Shown: positions 21,808-32,579 of the stretch, piece by piece
Position numbering within the stretch: the stretch's first letter is position 1
Layout: every line of letters begins with the position of its first letter
NCBI RefSeq assembly: GCF_030272615.1
Contig: NC_081413.1
Coordinates: 564,262,010 to 564,326,009 of the forward strand
Direction: 5' to 3'
Origin: Cryptomeria japonica
Lineage: Eukaryota; Streptophyta; Pinopsida; Cupressales; Cupressaceae
DNA length: 64,000 nucleotides
Translations under genes and position numbers: made by a program
Notes under the pieces: generated by a model
What the model was told of the DNA's origin: nothing
Seen by the model: only the letters and a program-made list of their open reading frames with translations
Database searches by the model: none

Positions 21808-22960
21808 TGTTGACGTGGCTAAAATCGCGAAACTATGACTCTCTCCAATCAACGCAGAATAGAATGCTAAGTATCCTATCCTCTCTTGAGATAAGGAAAT
21901 CCCTAATGCTGTTTTAATTGATCAATGGGGACGACCTCAAGGTTTTGATTGTCGGGTCTTGACTACAAGATAGCTCAACAGTTGAGGTGTTTTGCTGGAA
22001 ACACAAAGGGGACTTACGGTTAGACAGAATTGGTTTTGCACGGGTTCCCTAAGATCTTACAGTTTGATTTGATCTGATTTACCCTTTAAAATGATGCTGC
22101 TTTAGCTTTGACTTGCGGGTTAAAAAGAAAAGGGAAAAAAGGGACAAGGATAGAGAGTAATAAGAACAGCTAGCTAACTTAACTAAGACAGCATATTGAG
22201 ACACAGACGGAAAAGCTTAAAATAACCAGAAATTACTTTGCCAACAAACGAGCACAACTAGGTAAAAACCGATGCAATCATCTAGGAACTTTATATTTTC
22301 AAGTTGCCGAATATAAATGATCGATTTTCACACCCACTCATTCAAATTTAACAACCAAATTTAGCATAAAATTGGGCTCAAACTAGCCATACAGAGGGAA
22401 TAACAATCAGTTATTTGTTAATGGTATGAACCAAGATTTCTATCAAATATATATAAATATCTAAATAAGTTGTCTGAAAATTAAATACATTTACAAAAAT
22501 TAAAAAAAGGGTGGAGAAGAGGACCATGCACTCACAGTAAAATGACACAACTTTAACATCCATTAAAATCTGTATAAATTTTGCCAGAGCTTTTGCAACA
22601 ATCTTTAACTTCTTACTTAAAATAAAGGAGAAACCAACTCCTTTATATAGAGTTTCAAAATGGATGAATGGCCAAAATTAAACTTAAACAAGTGGGCCAG
22701 ATTCATCCCTTAAAACAAGGCTGCCCATACCCATAAATGGAGAGCAAAATATCAACACCAACCATAAAGTAACTAATAACTACCAACTACCAAACATAAA
22801 GCTGCTCCAAAAAGTGCACTTGCATGGAGCTTAAAAAATTTACAATGACTTTGGTAGTTGGAAAGAAACTTTATGTTGAAAAAGTGCACTTAGAATTTGA
22901 AAGAAACAAATATTTTCAAGAAAGCACTTTTTCATTCCCCATGGTGGACTTTTTCTCCAA
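21808..22960 (-). repeat. Left terminal region, probable 3' LTR (R-U5 clear)
   Basis: It runs between the gag-like gene's stop at 23000 and the exact element edge at 21808. The 840 bp between its TATA box and the edge align loosely with the same part of the solo LTR at 25316-26150: 'ctctc..caatca..gc..gaata' near the edge, 'gggctcaaacta', 'aacaatcag' and 'tgcaacaat'. The U3 start is not defined. Confidence 0.55.
22640..22650 (-). promoter_or_regulatory. TATA box of left terminal region
   Basis: CTATATAAAG on the minus strand, 842 bp from the element edge. The solo LTR has its own TATA box at almost the same distance (834 bp) from its edge. This supports LTR identity and transcription on the minus strand. 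Confidence 0.6.
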
Positions 22961-22999
22961 AAATTCATCCTCTTCATGCAAGTAACGTTTCCAAATGTC

Positions 23000-25310
23000 C
23001 TAGTGTGCCGCACGTTCTTCCCGAACATATTCTTGAAATTTTATACAAATAGGGAACAATTCCTCATTAGGGGGAAAAGGAGGATTGCACATTTTGAAGT
23101 TTGTGCCTTCAAGATGAAAGTCAACTATCCCTAGCCACTCGCGCCAATCCGATTGTTGATCTTCGAAGCGCAATATGTTTGTATGCAACTTGCTGACGCA
23201 CTCTATGTCCTCCACAGAGTATGCAGTTTTATTGGGCTTCAACCTGGCATTCCATCGTGATACTACATCAGCATCCTCCATGGTATCCGTCCAACCAATG
23301 ACCAATGCCTTATGGATATTTTCACCGCCATTTTTGATATGGGATAAGTCTCCCACATTCCTCCCGGATTTTCTTAACGATGTCTGCCATGTCCATCTTC
23401 ATGCTGATGATCCAATACCACTCTTTCAAAGTATTCACATTATAGGAATCTAGGATAGAATGTAGTGTCGGAATCCAAGTGTGAGTCCAGAAAAGAACTC
23501 TCATGAGTGGTTGAGCTAAGGCAACCACCTCCTGAATTTTGGCGTACTCCCTTTGCACCTCCAGTATCTTGATCCGTGCCGCTTGTATTTTGATTGTTAC
23601 TTCAAATACATCATTAATAATCTTCTTTCCTTTTATTTTAATGCCCTGGATCCATTCCCTAACGGCCTTAGCAGTGTCACGCACTCCTTCAAATTCAGTT
23701 GTAGTCTTTTGTGCTAATGCCAATGGGGGAAATGAGATTCAGCGGCATGTTGTAGCGGTTTCAACAGGTGATCTATGTACCCCTCAGCTTGCTCAACACG
23801 AGCCCAGTACATATCTCTCTCAGCGATCATTTCGTCGAGCTATCTGAGCATATTCTGCATGGAAGCTTTGAATTCTTCCCTCTCCTATTCTTTGGTGGCT
23901 CGCCCTATTGGGATGGTCGTGACGTTGTAATCAACCAATGCAATCTGATCTACAGGTTTTTCTGCAGGTGGGGTACCAATATGAATCGTGTGGTTCCTTT
24001 GCTCGTCTTGGGTAATCCTGGAGTAAGTCTCCGACTTTTTCCTGCCTTTGGATTTTATTTCTCCTATTCAAGAGAAGATATCCTCCAGGTTAATTGGTGG
24101 CTTGACAACCGCTTTCTGCTGTGCACGAGCTATTAACCAGTCTTGAGGGATGGCTTGTCTAGATGTAATTGCCAGATTCCCACTCTGTTCTTTGGAGGCC
24201 TCAACTGACTCGTTGCCTATCAGTAACTAATCAGGCATAGGAGGAATGGGTGTAGTATCTAATCCTTTACTCACGGCTAAGTTCTCCCCCACCTCACTGA
24301 GCAACTGCTGGGTATCCTCTAGTAATGGTTGCTCTTCAGTTCTGTTGGGTTCTTGAGTCGCATCTTCTTTCTATTCTCCCTCAACCGTGGTGTCATCTTT
24401 GTTGCCGCTTTTCGACTACAACTCATGCCTTCGCTCTTGCGTGAGCTCATGTTTACCAATCCCTTGATCAGGTGCAATCTCTCCCTCCTCGACCTGATTT
24501 CCAAGTCCATCCAAGCCAATGATCCTCACCTCTGCCTCTTGCTCATTTTGTGTTTGAGGATTATTTGCCTCAAATGCAACATGATCATTTTGTGAAGGTG
24601 GAGTGGGTATGTAATCAAGTTCAACCACATCATCCTCCGAACTAGGGTCCTTGGATGAGGAAGTAACCTCTGGCCTCCTGATTGGGATCTTTTCTCTACT
24701 TGTTCTTTTCGATGTTCGAGGCCCTCTATTGGCCCTTGCTTTCTTTCTCTTCTTTTCAAGTTTCTCAACCTCTTCCTTTGGCGCGCTTGAGGTTCCTTCA
24801 TCCTCTGAAGATTGGGAATCGAGACTACCCATCAAATTGTATGTGAATTGGGTTCCTTCTTGGGTCAGTCTCTCAATTTGTTGGGATAACCAGTTATCTG
24901 TGTACCTTCTTGGACCTTCCATGACTGCTTCAAAATTTGTGATTGGTTCCTGAGTCCAATCAATGGCTGGTGGGAGGTCCTTAACTGCTTCAAATTCCCC
25001 GACTTGCAAGCAATTTCCATAGTCCGTCACTTGATCTGGGACCTGGCAGTACTCATAAGGCTGCATTTGTTGAACACTCAACCTAGAATATTCTCGCCAA
25101 CAAACCTCAAAGTCATCAAAACAATTGCTCCAATAGTCCTCTATCGATGCCTTGGCCCTGTAATGCTTGTCGTAGGCCTTCTTTCCCAATCCCTCATAGT
25201 CAAAGCATTTCCTGGGGAAATGCTTCTATAAGCAATAGGACGCTAATTCAGCAAATGACTCTTCAGCTTGCACTGAATTTTTGAAGTGCGCATCAAGATT
25301 ACCCAAAATC
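23000..25310 (-). pseudogene. Uncharacterised gag-like protein, C-terminal part
   Basis: Continuation of the gene at 28533-29719, resuming right after the solo LTR's target duplication. Order on the minus strand: 'ILGNLDAHFKNSVQAEESF', stop TAG at 25226-25228, then 'AYDKHYRAKASIEDYWSNCF' and an aromatic-rich segment. An acidic and Lys/Arg-rich disordered linker follows ('KLEKKRKKARANRGPRTSKR', 'SSSKDPSSEDDVVELDYIP'), then a heptad-like coiled-coil ('EREEFKASMQNMLR', 'LDEMIAERDMYWARVEQAEG') and a C-terminal block 'WREWLGIVDFHLEG...EYVREERAAH'. At least two frameshifts and several stops are present. No zinc knuckle or enzyme motif is seen. I cannot assign a function. Its position in an LTR element suggests a structural (gag-like) role. 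Confidence 0.65.
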
Positions 25311-25315
25311 ATGGG
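25311..25315. repeat. Solo-LTR target duplication, left copy
   Basis: ATGGG on the plus strand (CCCAT in gene sense), identical to 28528-28532. Confidence 0.88.
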
Positions 25316-26140
25316 TGTTGACATGTTTTTTATGACAGCGTCAAACACAGAATAAAGTTGCCTAACGGTCACTTCACTCTCTCTTGATCAAAGTGCGATT
25401 GCATGCTAAGATTGCAAGAAGTTCAAACAATCGACTCCAAGGTTCCTTCAATGAGTGGACGTGACTCAGTTGGTTGATGTGATTGCTAGTAATCCAAGGG
25501 GCATTATGTTTGCATCATTCTTTCAATTCTTTGTTGTGGCTGAAACTCCATCATCGGATATGGCAATTCTACGATGCTTCTGCTTCTGCTTCAAACGGAC
25601 TGAACTGGAACAAACTAAAAAGTAAAAGGGAAAGGGTTTAGAAGGATCTAAATCTATTCCTAAGGGCCATGATATCAACAGTTAATGCTTTGGTGGACAA
25701 ATTCCAAACAAACCAAGCTCTGCTTCGCCAAGATCAACTACAACTCCGCAAGAACCGGTGCAATCTTCTGGGGATGCTAGAGGATTTTCAAATCGAGAAA
25801 GTACATTTGAATACCCAAAAACGACGCAATCCAAACAACTATCCACAATCGAACTTAGCACAAATTTAGGGGGCTCAAACTAACTTTACATTGCAACTTA
25901 CAATCAGCAAGATGCAAAAAGTATGAACCATGGAAATTCATCAAACACCATTACATTCTCCATTGAAATCAAAGCACTATACTACTTCTGCTCTAAGTGA
26001 GGAAGGCGAAACCATGCAAGCTTTGAAAAAATAACTTAAGTGGACACCATCAAAGAACAATGTTTCATTGTTATTATCTCAAAACTTATTGCAACAATTT
26101 CATACAAAGCTCCCTCCCTTTACAAATGAGGGGGGTCACC

Positions 26141-26150
26141 CCTTTATATA
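26141..26150 (-). promoter_or_regulatory. TATA box of the solo LTR
   Basis: TATATAAAGG on the minus strand, preceded by GC-richer sequence (CCTGAGGCC). It separates a roughly 2.4-kb U3 with tandem arrays from a roughly 0.83-kb R-U5. Confidence 0.65.
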
Positions 26151-26924
26151 GGCCTCAGGCCATGATTACATGCAAAACCCTAATTAGGGTTTCACCCTAG
26201 AAGATTCTTCACTCAAGATGCAATAAGGTGGGAATCAACAATAAATGCCCATCATGCCCATATACAATTAATTACAATCCTACCGAAAATGGCACCCATA
26301 AAGCATTAAATGCACCACCTCCTTCAAATTCCCCCAACATGCATTGAATATTCATCCATGCAAAAATCATCCCATTATGTCATAAATGCTCCATCATTTC
26401 CACATGCGGCGGTTGCATGCAAAAGGAATCTGCCATAAATTCAACATGCAATGACCAGGTCGCCATTTGGTCAAATATTCCGATAATGAATGTGCCACTC
26501 TACTGCCACATGTTCAATAGATCCTCGCCATGCAAGGGGACCCCACCATCATATATCCACTCCTGAATATCTGGAATGTTGGAGAGGGAAAATTCGATTC
26601 AGGAAGAATTTTCGTGAAGTCTCCTCAACTTTCCTTGCTTGAAGAAGGTTTTTCATCAATTTTGCACATTTCCTACTTTTTAGGAAAAGTTCCAAATTAG
26701 GGTTCCACGGTCCAGGAGAGAGAAGATTCACTCACGACTCCAAGTCTACCATTATTTTCAAATTCGGATGATTCTTGATGCCCGAGAATGGATTTTTCAA
26801 TTTTTTCCCTACGGGGGAATTTCTTGTTCAATTCATCCCTGATTCTTTCCTTGCCAAGAAGTTTTTTTTTTTACCTTCAATTCATCCCTGCATGGAATTA
26901 TGTTGTGAAGGAATTCTCCTTTGG

Positions 26925-27130
26925 AAATAAATTTGTTCCTTACCCTGAGGAAGGAAATTCTTCATGCCTTAGCCAATTTTCATGATTTCCAAGAACTATG
27001 TCCCGAAGGAAGAAATTTCAAACACTTAGTCAATTTTTCACCTTTCCTGGAATTTTGTCCTGAAGGAAGGAATTTCCGACACTTAGCCAAATTTTCACCT
27101 TTCCTGGAATTTCTTCTTCTTGGGCCGAAT
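26925..27130. repeat. About 65-bp tandem repeat, three copies, in solo LTR U3
   Basis: 'gaaggaa(a/g)(a/g)aatttc', 'cacttag(t/c)caa', 'ttttcacctttcctggaatt' recur with roughly 65-base spacing directly beside the 85-bp array. Confidence 0.75.
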
Positions 27131-27139
27131 TTTGCACTG

Positions 27140-27870
27140 GCGGAGGATTCCGTGAATTTTGTGAATCCTCCATGCTTCCTTGGTTTTGGCGCCTGTCCTT
27201 CATCTTGGGCGGAATTTTGACTTGGTGGAGGATTCAGTGAATTTGTGAATCCTCCATGCCTCCTTGGTTTTGGCGCCTGTCCTTCATCTGGGTGGATTTT
27301 CCCATGGGCCAAGGATTCATGAAATTTGTCCGCTTATCCTTGCCTTCTCCACTTTGGCGCCCAAGTCCACATCTAGGTGGATTTTCCCATAGGCCAAGGA
27401 TTCATGAAATTTGTCCGCTTATCCTTGCCTTCTCCATTTTGGCACCCAAGTCCACATTTGGGCAGATTTTCTCATGGGCCAAGGATTCATGAAATTTGTC
27501 AACTTATCCTTGCCTTCTCCATTTTGGCGCCCAAGTCCACATCTGGGTGGATTTTCCCATAAGCCAAGGATTCATGAAATTTGTCCGCTTATCCTTGCCT
27601 TCTCCATTTTGGCGCCCAAGTGCACATCTGAGCGGATTTTTCACTCTATGGAGGATTCATGAAATTTGTCCATCCATCCTTGCCTGACTTATTTTGGCGC
27701 CCTACTGCATCCTTGGGCATTGCTTTCACTCCACCATAGATTCATGGAATTTGTCCATCCATCCTTGCCTGGCCCATTTTGGTGCCCAACTGCATCCTTG
27801 GGCGTTGTTTTCACTCTGCCATGGATTCATGGAATTTGTCCGCTTTGCAATTTTGGAATGACTTCTTGAA
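27140..27870. repeat. 85-bp tandem array, nine copies, in solo LTR U3
   Basis: The anchor 'ggattca(t/g)' starts at 27145, 27230, 27313, 27398, 27483, 27568, 27653, 27738 and 27823, a nearly constant 85-base step. Core units contain 'cttgccttctccattttggc', 'gcccaagt(c/g)cacatctg' and 'ggattttcccat'. Open frames here are artefacts of the repeat, since 85 is not a multiple of three and all frames stay open by chance. Confidence 0.93.
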
Positions 27871-28527
27871 CCTTGGTGAATTTTTGAGGTTTCCAGCACT
27901 TGATCAATTTCTGGCTTTCTCTGCCTGCTATCTGACTTTCCGGAATTGGAAATGTCTACAAACATTTGATCCTTGTCGTCATGTCTGACTGACCCTGCCA
28001 ATACTGACTTTCCAAAAATAGAAACCTTCAAAGTGTCAGCATTAGACCCCTAGACAGGGTGCAGGAATGACTTACTATATATAGACTTACTAAAAATTAC
28101 TAAAAATAGTAAGTTTGATTTTTGGCAAAATGACGACATTCTTGGACTCGAAAAAATCCCTAAAAAAAAGGGACTTTCTAAAAGTAGAAAGTTGCTCCGT
28201 TTGGGCTCAAATTTTACTGGGAGGTCCCTTGAAGGGTCTTGATTCCAGTTGTATGTTCAGTTTTCCCAAAACCTTAACAGAAACCCCTAAAATCTAGGAT
28301 AGAAGGCGGAAATCCTAAAAAGGGACAAAACGGGCCCTAGACTTCATAGAACTTGCTCAACAAAGAAGCAGATCAATTCTAATTGACCCCCGAACATCCA
28401 CAAGGCGGAGAGAGACTAATGAGATTGTCGCGAAAGACCCAACAACAAAAAACCAAAAGACTCGAAAGGCCTAAAAAGTAGGGGGTCTCCATTTGCAATG
28501 GGGGCGATGTGTGAAAACGTCACAACA

Positions 28528-28532
28528 ATGGG
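28528..28532. repeat. Solo-LTR target duplication, right copy
   Basis: ATGGG on the plus strand, immediately outside the LTR end CACAACA. Partner of 25311-25315. Confidence 0.88.
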
Positions 28533-29719
28533 GAAGGTGAATCCCGATTTCTTTTTCTCTCTAAGTAAGCTGCCTGATGGGTGTGTCTGCCTTGCTACCT
28601 CCATGAGGACTACTCTGTCTGATGGATAGCGCAGAAGCCGGAATGGTGTTCCCTCAAAGCTTGCTATTCTGATGTAGGTGAACCTAGGGAACTGGATGAA
28701 CCATGCACTGTATTTCCAGATCAGGGTGGTAACCTATTTTGACAGCCTTATAAGCAATCCTCCTTGCATTAATCTAACCATGTGCATTGTAAAAGCGTCA
28801 TTAACACACTCATACTGACCAATTGTGTATACGATGTTATTTTTTTCTCTTTGGGCAATGTCATAGTAATGCAACCGAGGGTAGCAGTTGTATACCTTCA
28901 CCTGATTAGGCCCGTTCCCAATCTCACCTTTCTTAATTAATCCTGTCAGCGACTGGTGTCGAGCAAACATGTAGACCAAGTAGTAAGTCATGGCAAAGTA
29001 CTTTTTTTCTTCAAGCTCAACCAACTGTGTATGAATAATGTCACTGATGATCTAAGCCCAGTCGAACTTAGACTTCCCAGCGAAGACTTGCTCAATGAAG
29101 TAGAACATCCATTCCTCGAAGAGATTGGATTGAGGAAGTCCCATGACCGGGCTGAGTAAGGTAACCATATCACCATACTCATTGTGAAAACGCTTCTGGG
29201 GGTCTTTTTACTGATTCTAGTGATTGGTGGTCTTCTCTCACTGAACCATTCCTCGTTTATCAATGTTTTGCACTTAGCAGGATTCATGTCATAAACAACC
29301 TGAGCCTCATCGATAGTTGTGGCAATGGGATCATCAGGAAACGGGATATCAAATGCTTCCCCAAGGGCTTCACGCGTAAAGTCAACTAGTACCATCCCCT
29401 TCAATACCACTAATATGGTTTCTAGCTGATAATGTTTAGCAGCCTCAACCACTAATTCATAATTCTGCACGGCCGGAGGAAAACCAATTGCCTGAGCAAT
29501 ACCACTCCCCATCATCCGTCTGGGCTTGCCATAAGCGCTCAGAGAGAACACTTTGTTTCCTATGTTTTCCCACACACTCTGGACCTTTGACTCCTTGACT
29601 CCTCCTCCTTGGTACTGGTACTTCATTTTTTCGACCTTGCAGGAAATGTCATCTTTGGAAATCCAGGATGTTCCAGTTGCGCCAGGTGCTTTTGAGGACT
29701 CTATCGCCAATTTAGGCAT
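28533..29719 (-). pseudogene. Uncharacterised gag-like protein, N-terminal part
   Basis: It starts at a real ATG at 29719 (MPKLAIESSKAPGATG). About 390 residues follow: 'GNKVFSLSAYGKPRRMMGSG', 'VQNYELVVEAAKHYQLETIL', 'MVLVDFTREALGEAFDIPF', then 'RFHNEYGDMVTLLSPVMGLP', 'LFEEWMFYFIEQVF', 'YYLVYMFARHQSLTGLIKKG', 'NDAFTMHMVRLMQGGL' and 'AWFIQFPRFTYIRIASFEG'. It is largely helical and aromatic-rich without enzyme motifs. Breaks: a frameshift near 29195, stop TAG at 29052-29054, stop TAG at 28734-28736. The second half lies beyond the solo LTR. The fold loosely recalls plant-mobile-domain or capsid-like proteins, but this is a guess. Confidence 0.65.
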
Positions 29720-29795
29720 CTATCCTGCACAACTGGGCATGGATTACGAGAAAAGATTAAGGTAACAAAAACGGGTTAGCAAAACCACAAGACGG

Positions 29796-32193
29796 TGTTA
29801 GCGTTAAGATTGACGATCAACAAGGTAATCGAAATTCGAAAACATTGCTAAAACACGATATTTAAACAATTTAAATCTGTTCGTCTAGAAGCTAAATGCA
29901 ATCTGAAGCTAAAAGTCAAGTTGGTTTGGTTAACTGTTGTTCTTGGAGCGGATTTCGAATTGTTACTTCTAATTGTTAATGCCAGAAAGTTGCAAACGTT
30001 CTGGCTTGTGACTCGCTGTTTGAATGTTTTGATAATTGCATGCTGATTGTTTTGAGAATGCACTTGGAAAAGAGTGTTTTGGTGAATGATTGATTGTTTC
30101 CTAAGGTTTAAGTTTAAATTCTCACAATTTATTTTACAAGTCCATCTTAAGTAAAAGAAATATGATCATTTTTCAACCATGTGAAGGACGAATTTAACTT
30201 ACCTGGTAGCAATATGATAGGTTGTTGACCAAAAATAGTTTAAATTCGGTGATGAAGGGAGAACTTCTCGAGCTTGACTCTTTAACCCATGCTCTATTTC
30301 TTTCGCATGATTCCTCTCAAATGAACTTATTTCCTATGTGATTTTTGGCTTCAAAAGCTAGAATGCAAACTTTGAATCTATTACTCCAAAATGCAAACTT
30401 ATCATTTTCGACTCCTAAAGGGGTTTGAGCGATTTAATATCTTAGAGGATGATGGATGTGTTTGAAAATATCGGCAAAATGAAGGTTAAATGGTGATTTA
30501 GAATTTACCTCCCTTTTCGGCTTCTCATATGATTCTTTCCTTGAATGATTTCTCACTATTTCCCTCTGACGCGACTATGCAAACCTGTGGATTTTCCACT
30601 TGAAACTTACCTTCGCGATTCTCTGATGCTTTGGTTATTCTCGGCTTCATAAAGGGTTTCGCGTGATCTAGAAAACCATTTTAAGTTTTCAGCCTTTGAC
30701 CTGGTATTTTGCGAATCATATCCCTCTGATGATTCTCATATCGCGTGAGTTTCCTCCTTGATGCGTTTCACAATTTCCTTCCTTGAAGATTTTTCGGCCT
30801 AGAAGTATGATCTGCGCGAACTTTCCTCTACTCTATTTTCGGGGAAGATGGCTCTTTTGCGAGTTTGGTTGTTCCTTTATAGATCTTTATTGAAATCTTA
30901 GGTCATACATTTTAAAATGCGAGATGATGTTAAATGAAGATAACCCCCTATGGAGATTTCAGGCTAAAAGGGCTTTTGCGCGATTTATTTCTACCTCTCA
31001 TTTTGGGCTCACTAGCCGATTTTACAAACCTTCTCTTTTTGGCCTAAGAATTACTTTGCGCGACTTGGAGTTAAGTTTATTTTCGAGTGAAATGATTATC
31101 ACATGAAGTGAACCTTTTTTAGTTTTCGGCCTAGAAGTATGATTTGCACAAACTTTAGTGATTTCTGGCCTTTTTGGCTTATTTGCGTGATGTAGAACTT
31201 TAAGTTTTTTTTTTATCTTTACAGCCAAAACACCGACTTTGCAAGCCTTTGTAAAGTGTCAAGTTCTTTGTCGGGTTGAAAGGCTATTTTGCGAGATTAT
31301 CATTTTCGGGTTCCTTTACCCTTTTGCGTGATTTATTTAAATAGCTTGGTTTTTGGCCTAAAGGCCTCTTTTACTAGTTGTAGCCTTGTGCCATTTTTGG
31401 GCCACAAGAAGATTTTGCGCAATTTTCAAGTCATTTTCGAGCTAAAACAAGGAAATGCGCAACTTAAATTATTTCACCAATTTCGGCCTCCTAATTGGTT
31501 TCTTTACCTTCAATTTCGGCCTACATGACCAAAGTGCATGATATGGTCTTCTTTTTCGGGCAACTTAGCAATTTTGTGAACTTTAAGTCTTTCGGCCTAG
31601 ATTGCGATTTTGTGAGTTTTGGACAGTTTTAGCTTGAAAAGGAGATTCATGAGCTTTCTTCAAATGACTTCCAATTTCGGCTTTATGGCATGATTTGTAA
31701 ACTTCTCCTCTCATTTCGGGCTCACTAGCCGATTTTACAAACCTTCTCTTTTTGAGCCGGAAAGCCGAATTTGCGAAATCTTCCTTGCATTTTGACCCTT
31801 TAGGCCGTTTTTGGCCTTTTGGCTCACGTTCTTGCATCTTGAAGCTGATTTTGAAAAACGTTATGCTCACTCACCCTATTCTCACTTTGCAATTCTGTCA
31901 AAAGGTACATTTTGTTTTGCCTTAGGAATTCTTGCTTCAGACTTTAAACTTACTAACGAGCGACGTCGATTTGACAATACTAGGCTCTTTATTCATCTTC
32001 CCCTTTGCAAACGAAATTGCGATCAACCTCCAAGACGAATTTCCTTCATCTCCTTAATACATCAAATTCCTAATTGTTGCATCTTCCCTACAAATTACCA
32101 AAACTCCCTACTCAGGACCTGAGCAAGGACGAGACGAGAAAATATCGAAAGGGGGACCCTGTCGACGACGGGGAGTGTGTGCAAGGCATAACA
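29796..32193 (-). repeat. Right terminal region, probable 5' LTR with degenerate array
   Basis: The outer edge is exact (minus strand TGTTATGCCTTGCACAC..., next to target duplication CATGC). The inner edge near 29796 (TGTTAGCG on the plus strand) is tentative. From about 30.5 to 31.8 kb it is made of degenerate units 'tttcggcctaaaag' followed by 'ttttgcgcgattt'. A string of about 40 bases ('gggctcactagccgatttta' and onward) is nearly identical at 31005 and 31711. A minus-strand TATA-like TATAAAGG lies at 30875-30882. Confidence 0.55.
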
Positions 32194-32198
32194 CATGC
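32194..32198. repeat. Target duplication CATGC of the 10.4-kb insertion
   Basis: CATGC at 32194-32198 matches 21803-21807 at the other end of the insertion. Confidence 0.85.
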
Positions 32199-32222
32199 TA
32201 ATTCCATATTTTATATTTAAAG

Positions 32223-32523
32223 CACAAAACTCCATTTACATAGTTTGGGAATAAATATTTCCTCACATCTGGCACCCCAACAGCTTTTAATATAACAGAG
32301 ATGTGTCTAGTCTGAGATAAATAACCATGTTGATCCCATGTGAGACAAATAGCCCAATGCACTGTAAGGAACTAAACATGATAAAGCATAGATAATTAGA
32401 CTCAAATCGTTGGTTCACAAATTTGCAGTTCAAGCCAATGTTGTTCCAAACAGTTCACTTACTGTCTAGAAAACATTGCTCCTTTTGTCATGCACTACAA
32501 AGAGTTCATGATATGCTAATTCC
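32223..32523. repeat. Target-region duplication, right copy (intact)
   Basis: Second copy of the 21515-21807 segment. It reads through 'gttcatgatatgctaattcc' without interruption and therefore shows the empty site. Confidence 0.88.
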
Positions 32524-32579
32524 AGATTTTCTTGATCCAACTTGATCATTCTTGATCTGATATCATGATGGAGGAGTAC

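Larger units (their letters stand above)
25316..28527 (-). mobile_element. 3.2-kb solo LTR nested in the gag-like gene
   Basis: Minus-strand orientation: TGTTGTGACG... at 28527 to ...ATGTCAACA at 25316, with TG...CA ends and 5-bp inverted termini TGTTG/CAACA. It is flanked by the 5-bp duplication CCCAT. Removing it together with one duplication joins the host gene in frame across 'GFTFPM|ILGNLDA'. It has no coding content. It holds a TATA box 834 bp from its 3' edge and a nine-copy 85-bp array plus about three 65-bp repeats in its U3. The start motif recurs at 57062 (minus) and 59746 (plus). Confidence 0.9.
21808..32193 (-). mobile_element. 10.4-kb LTR-type insertion encoding only a gag-like protein
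   Basis: The ends are TGTTGACG... (left) and ...GGCATAACA (right), bounded by the 5-bp target duplication CATGC (21803-21807 and 32194-32198). The duplicate of the target at 32223-32523 shows the unoccupied site, 'atatgctaattcc'. On the minus strand the order is: right terminal region (probable 5' LTR), a long gag-like gene from 29719 to 23000 with a nested solo LTR, and a left terminal region with its own TATA box (probable 3' LTR). No protease, RT, RNase H or integrase motif is visible, so it is probably non-autonomous. The two terminal regions do not look alike by eye, which is unexplained. Confidence 0.75.

Noticed and set aside
23175-24953. Several plus-strand frames opposite the gag-like gene
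   Set aside because: They are Ser/Leu/Phe-rich antisense shadows. The minus strand has the continuous, charge-balanced protein with matching order across breaks.
26921-27869. Long overlapping open frames with repeated 'LSLPSPFWRPSPHLGGFSH' as a tandem-repeat protein
   Set aside because: They follow the 85-bp array inside a solo LTR. Adjacent units are read in different frames, and there is no start, end or flanking coding sequence.
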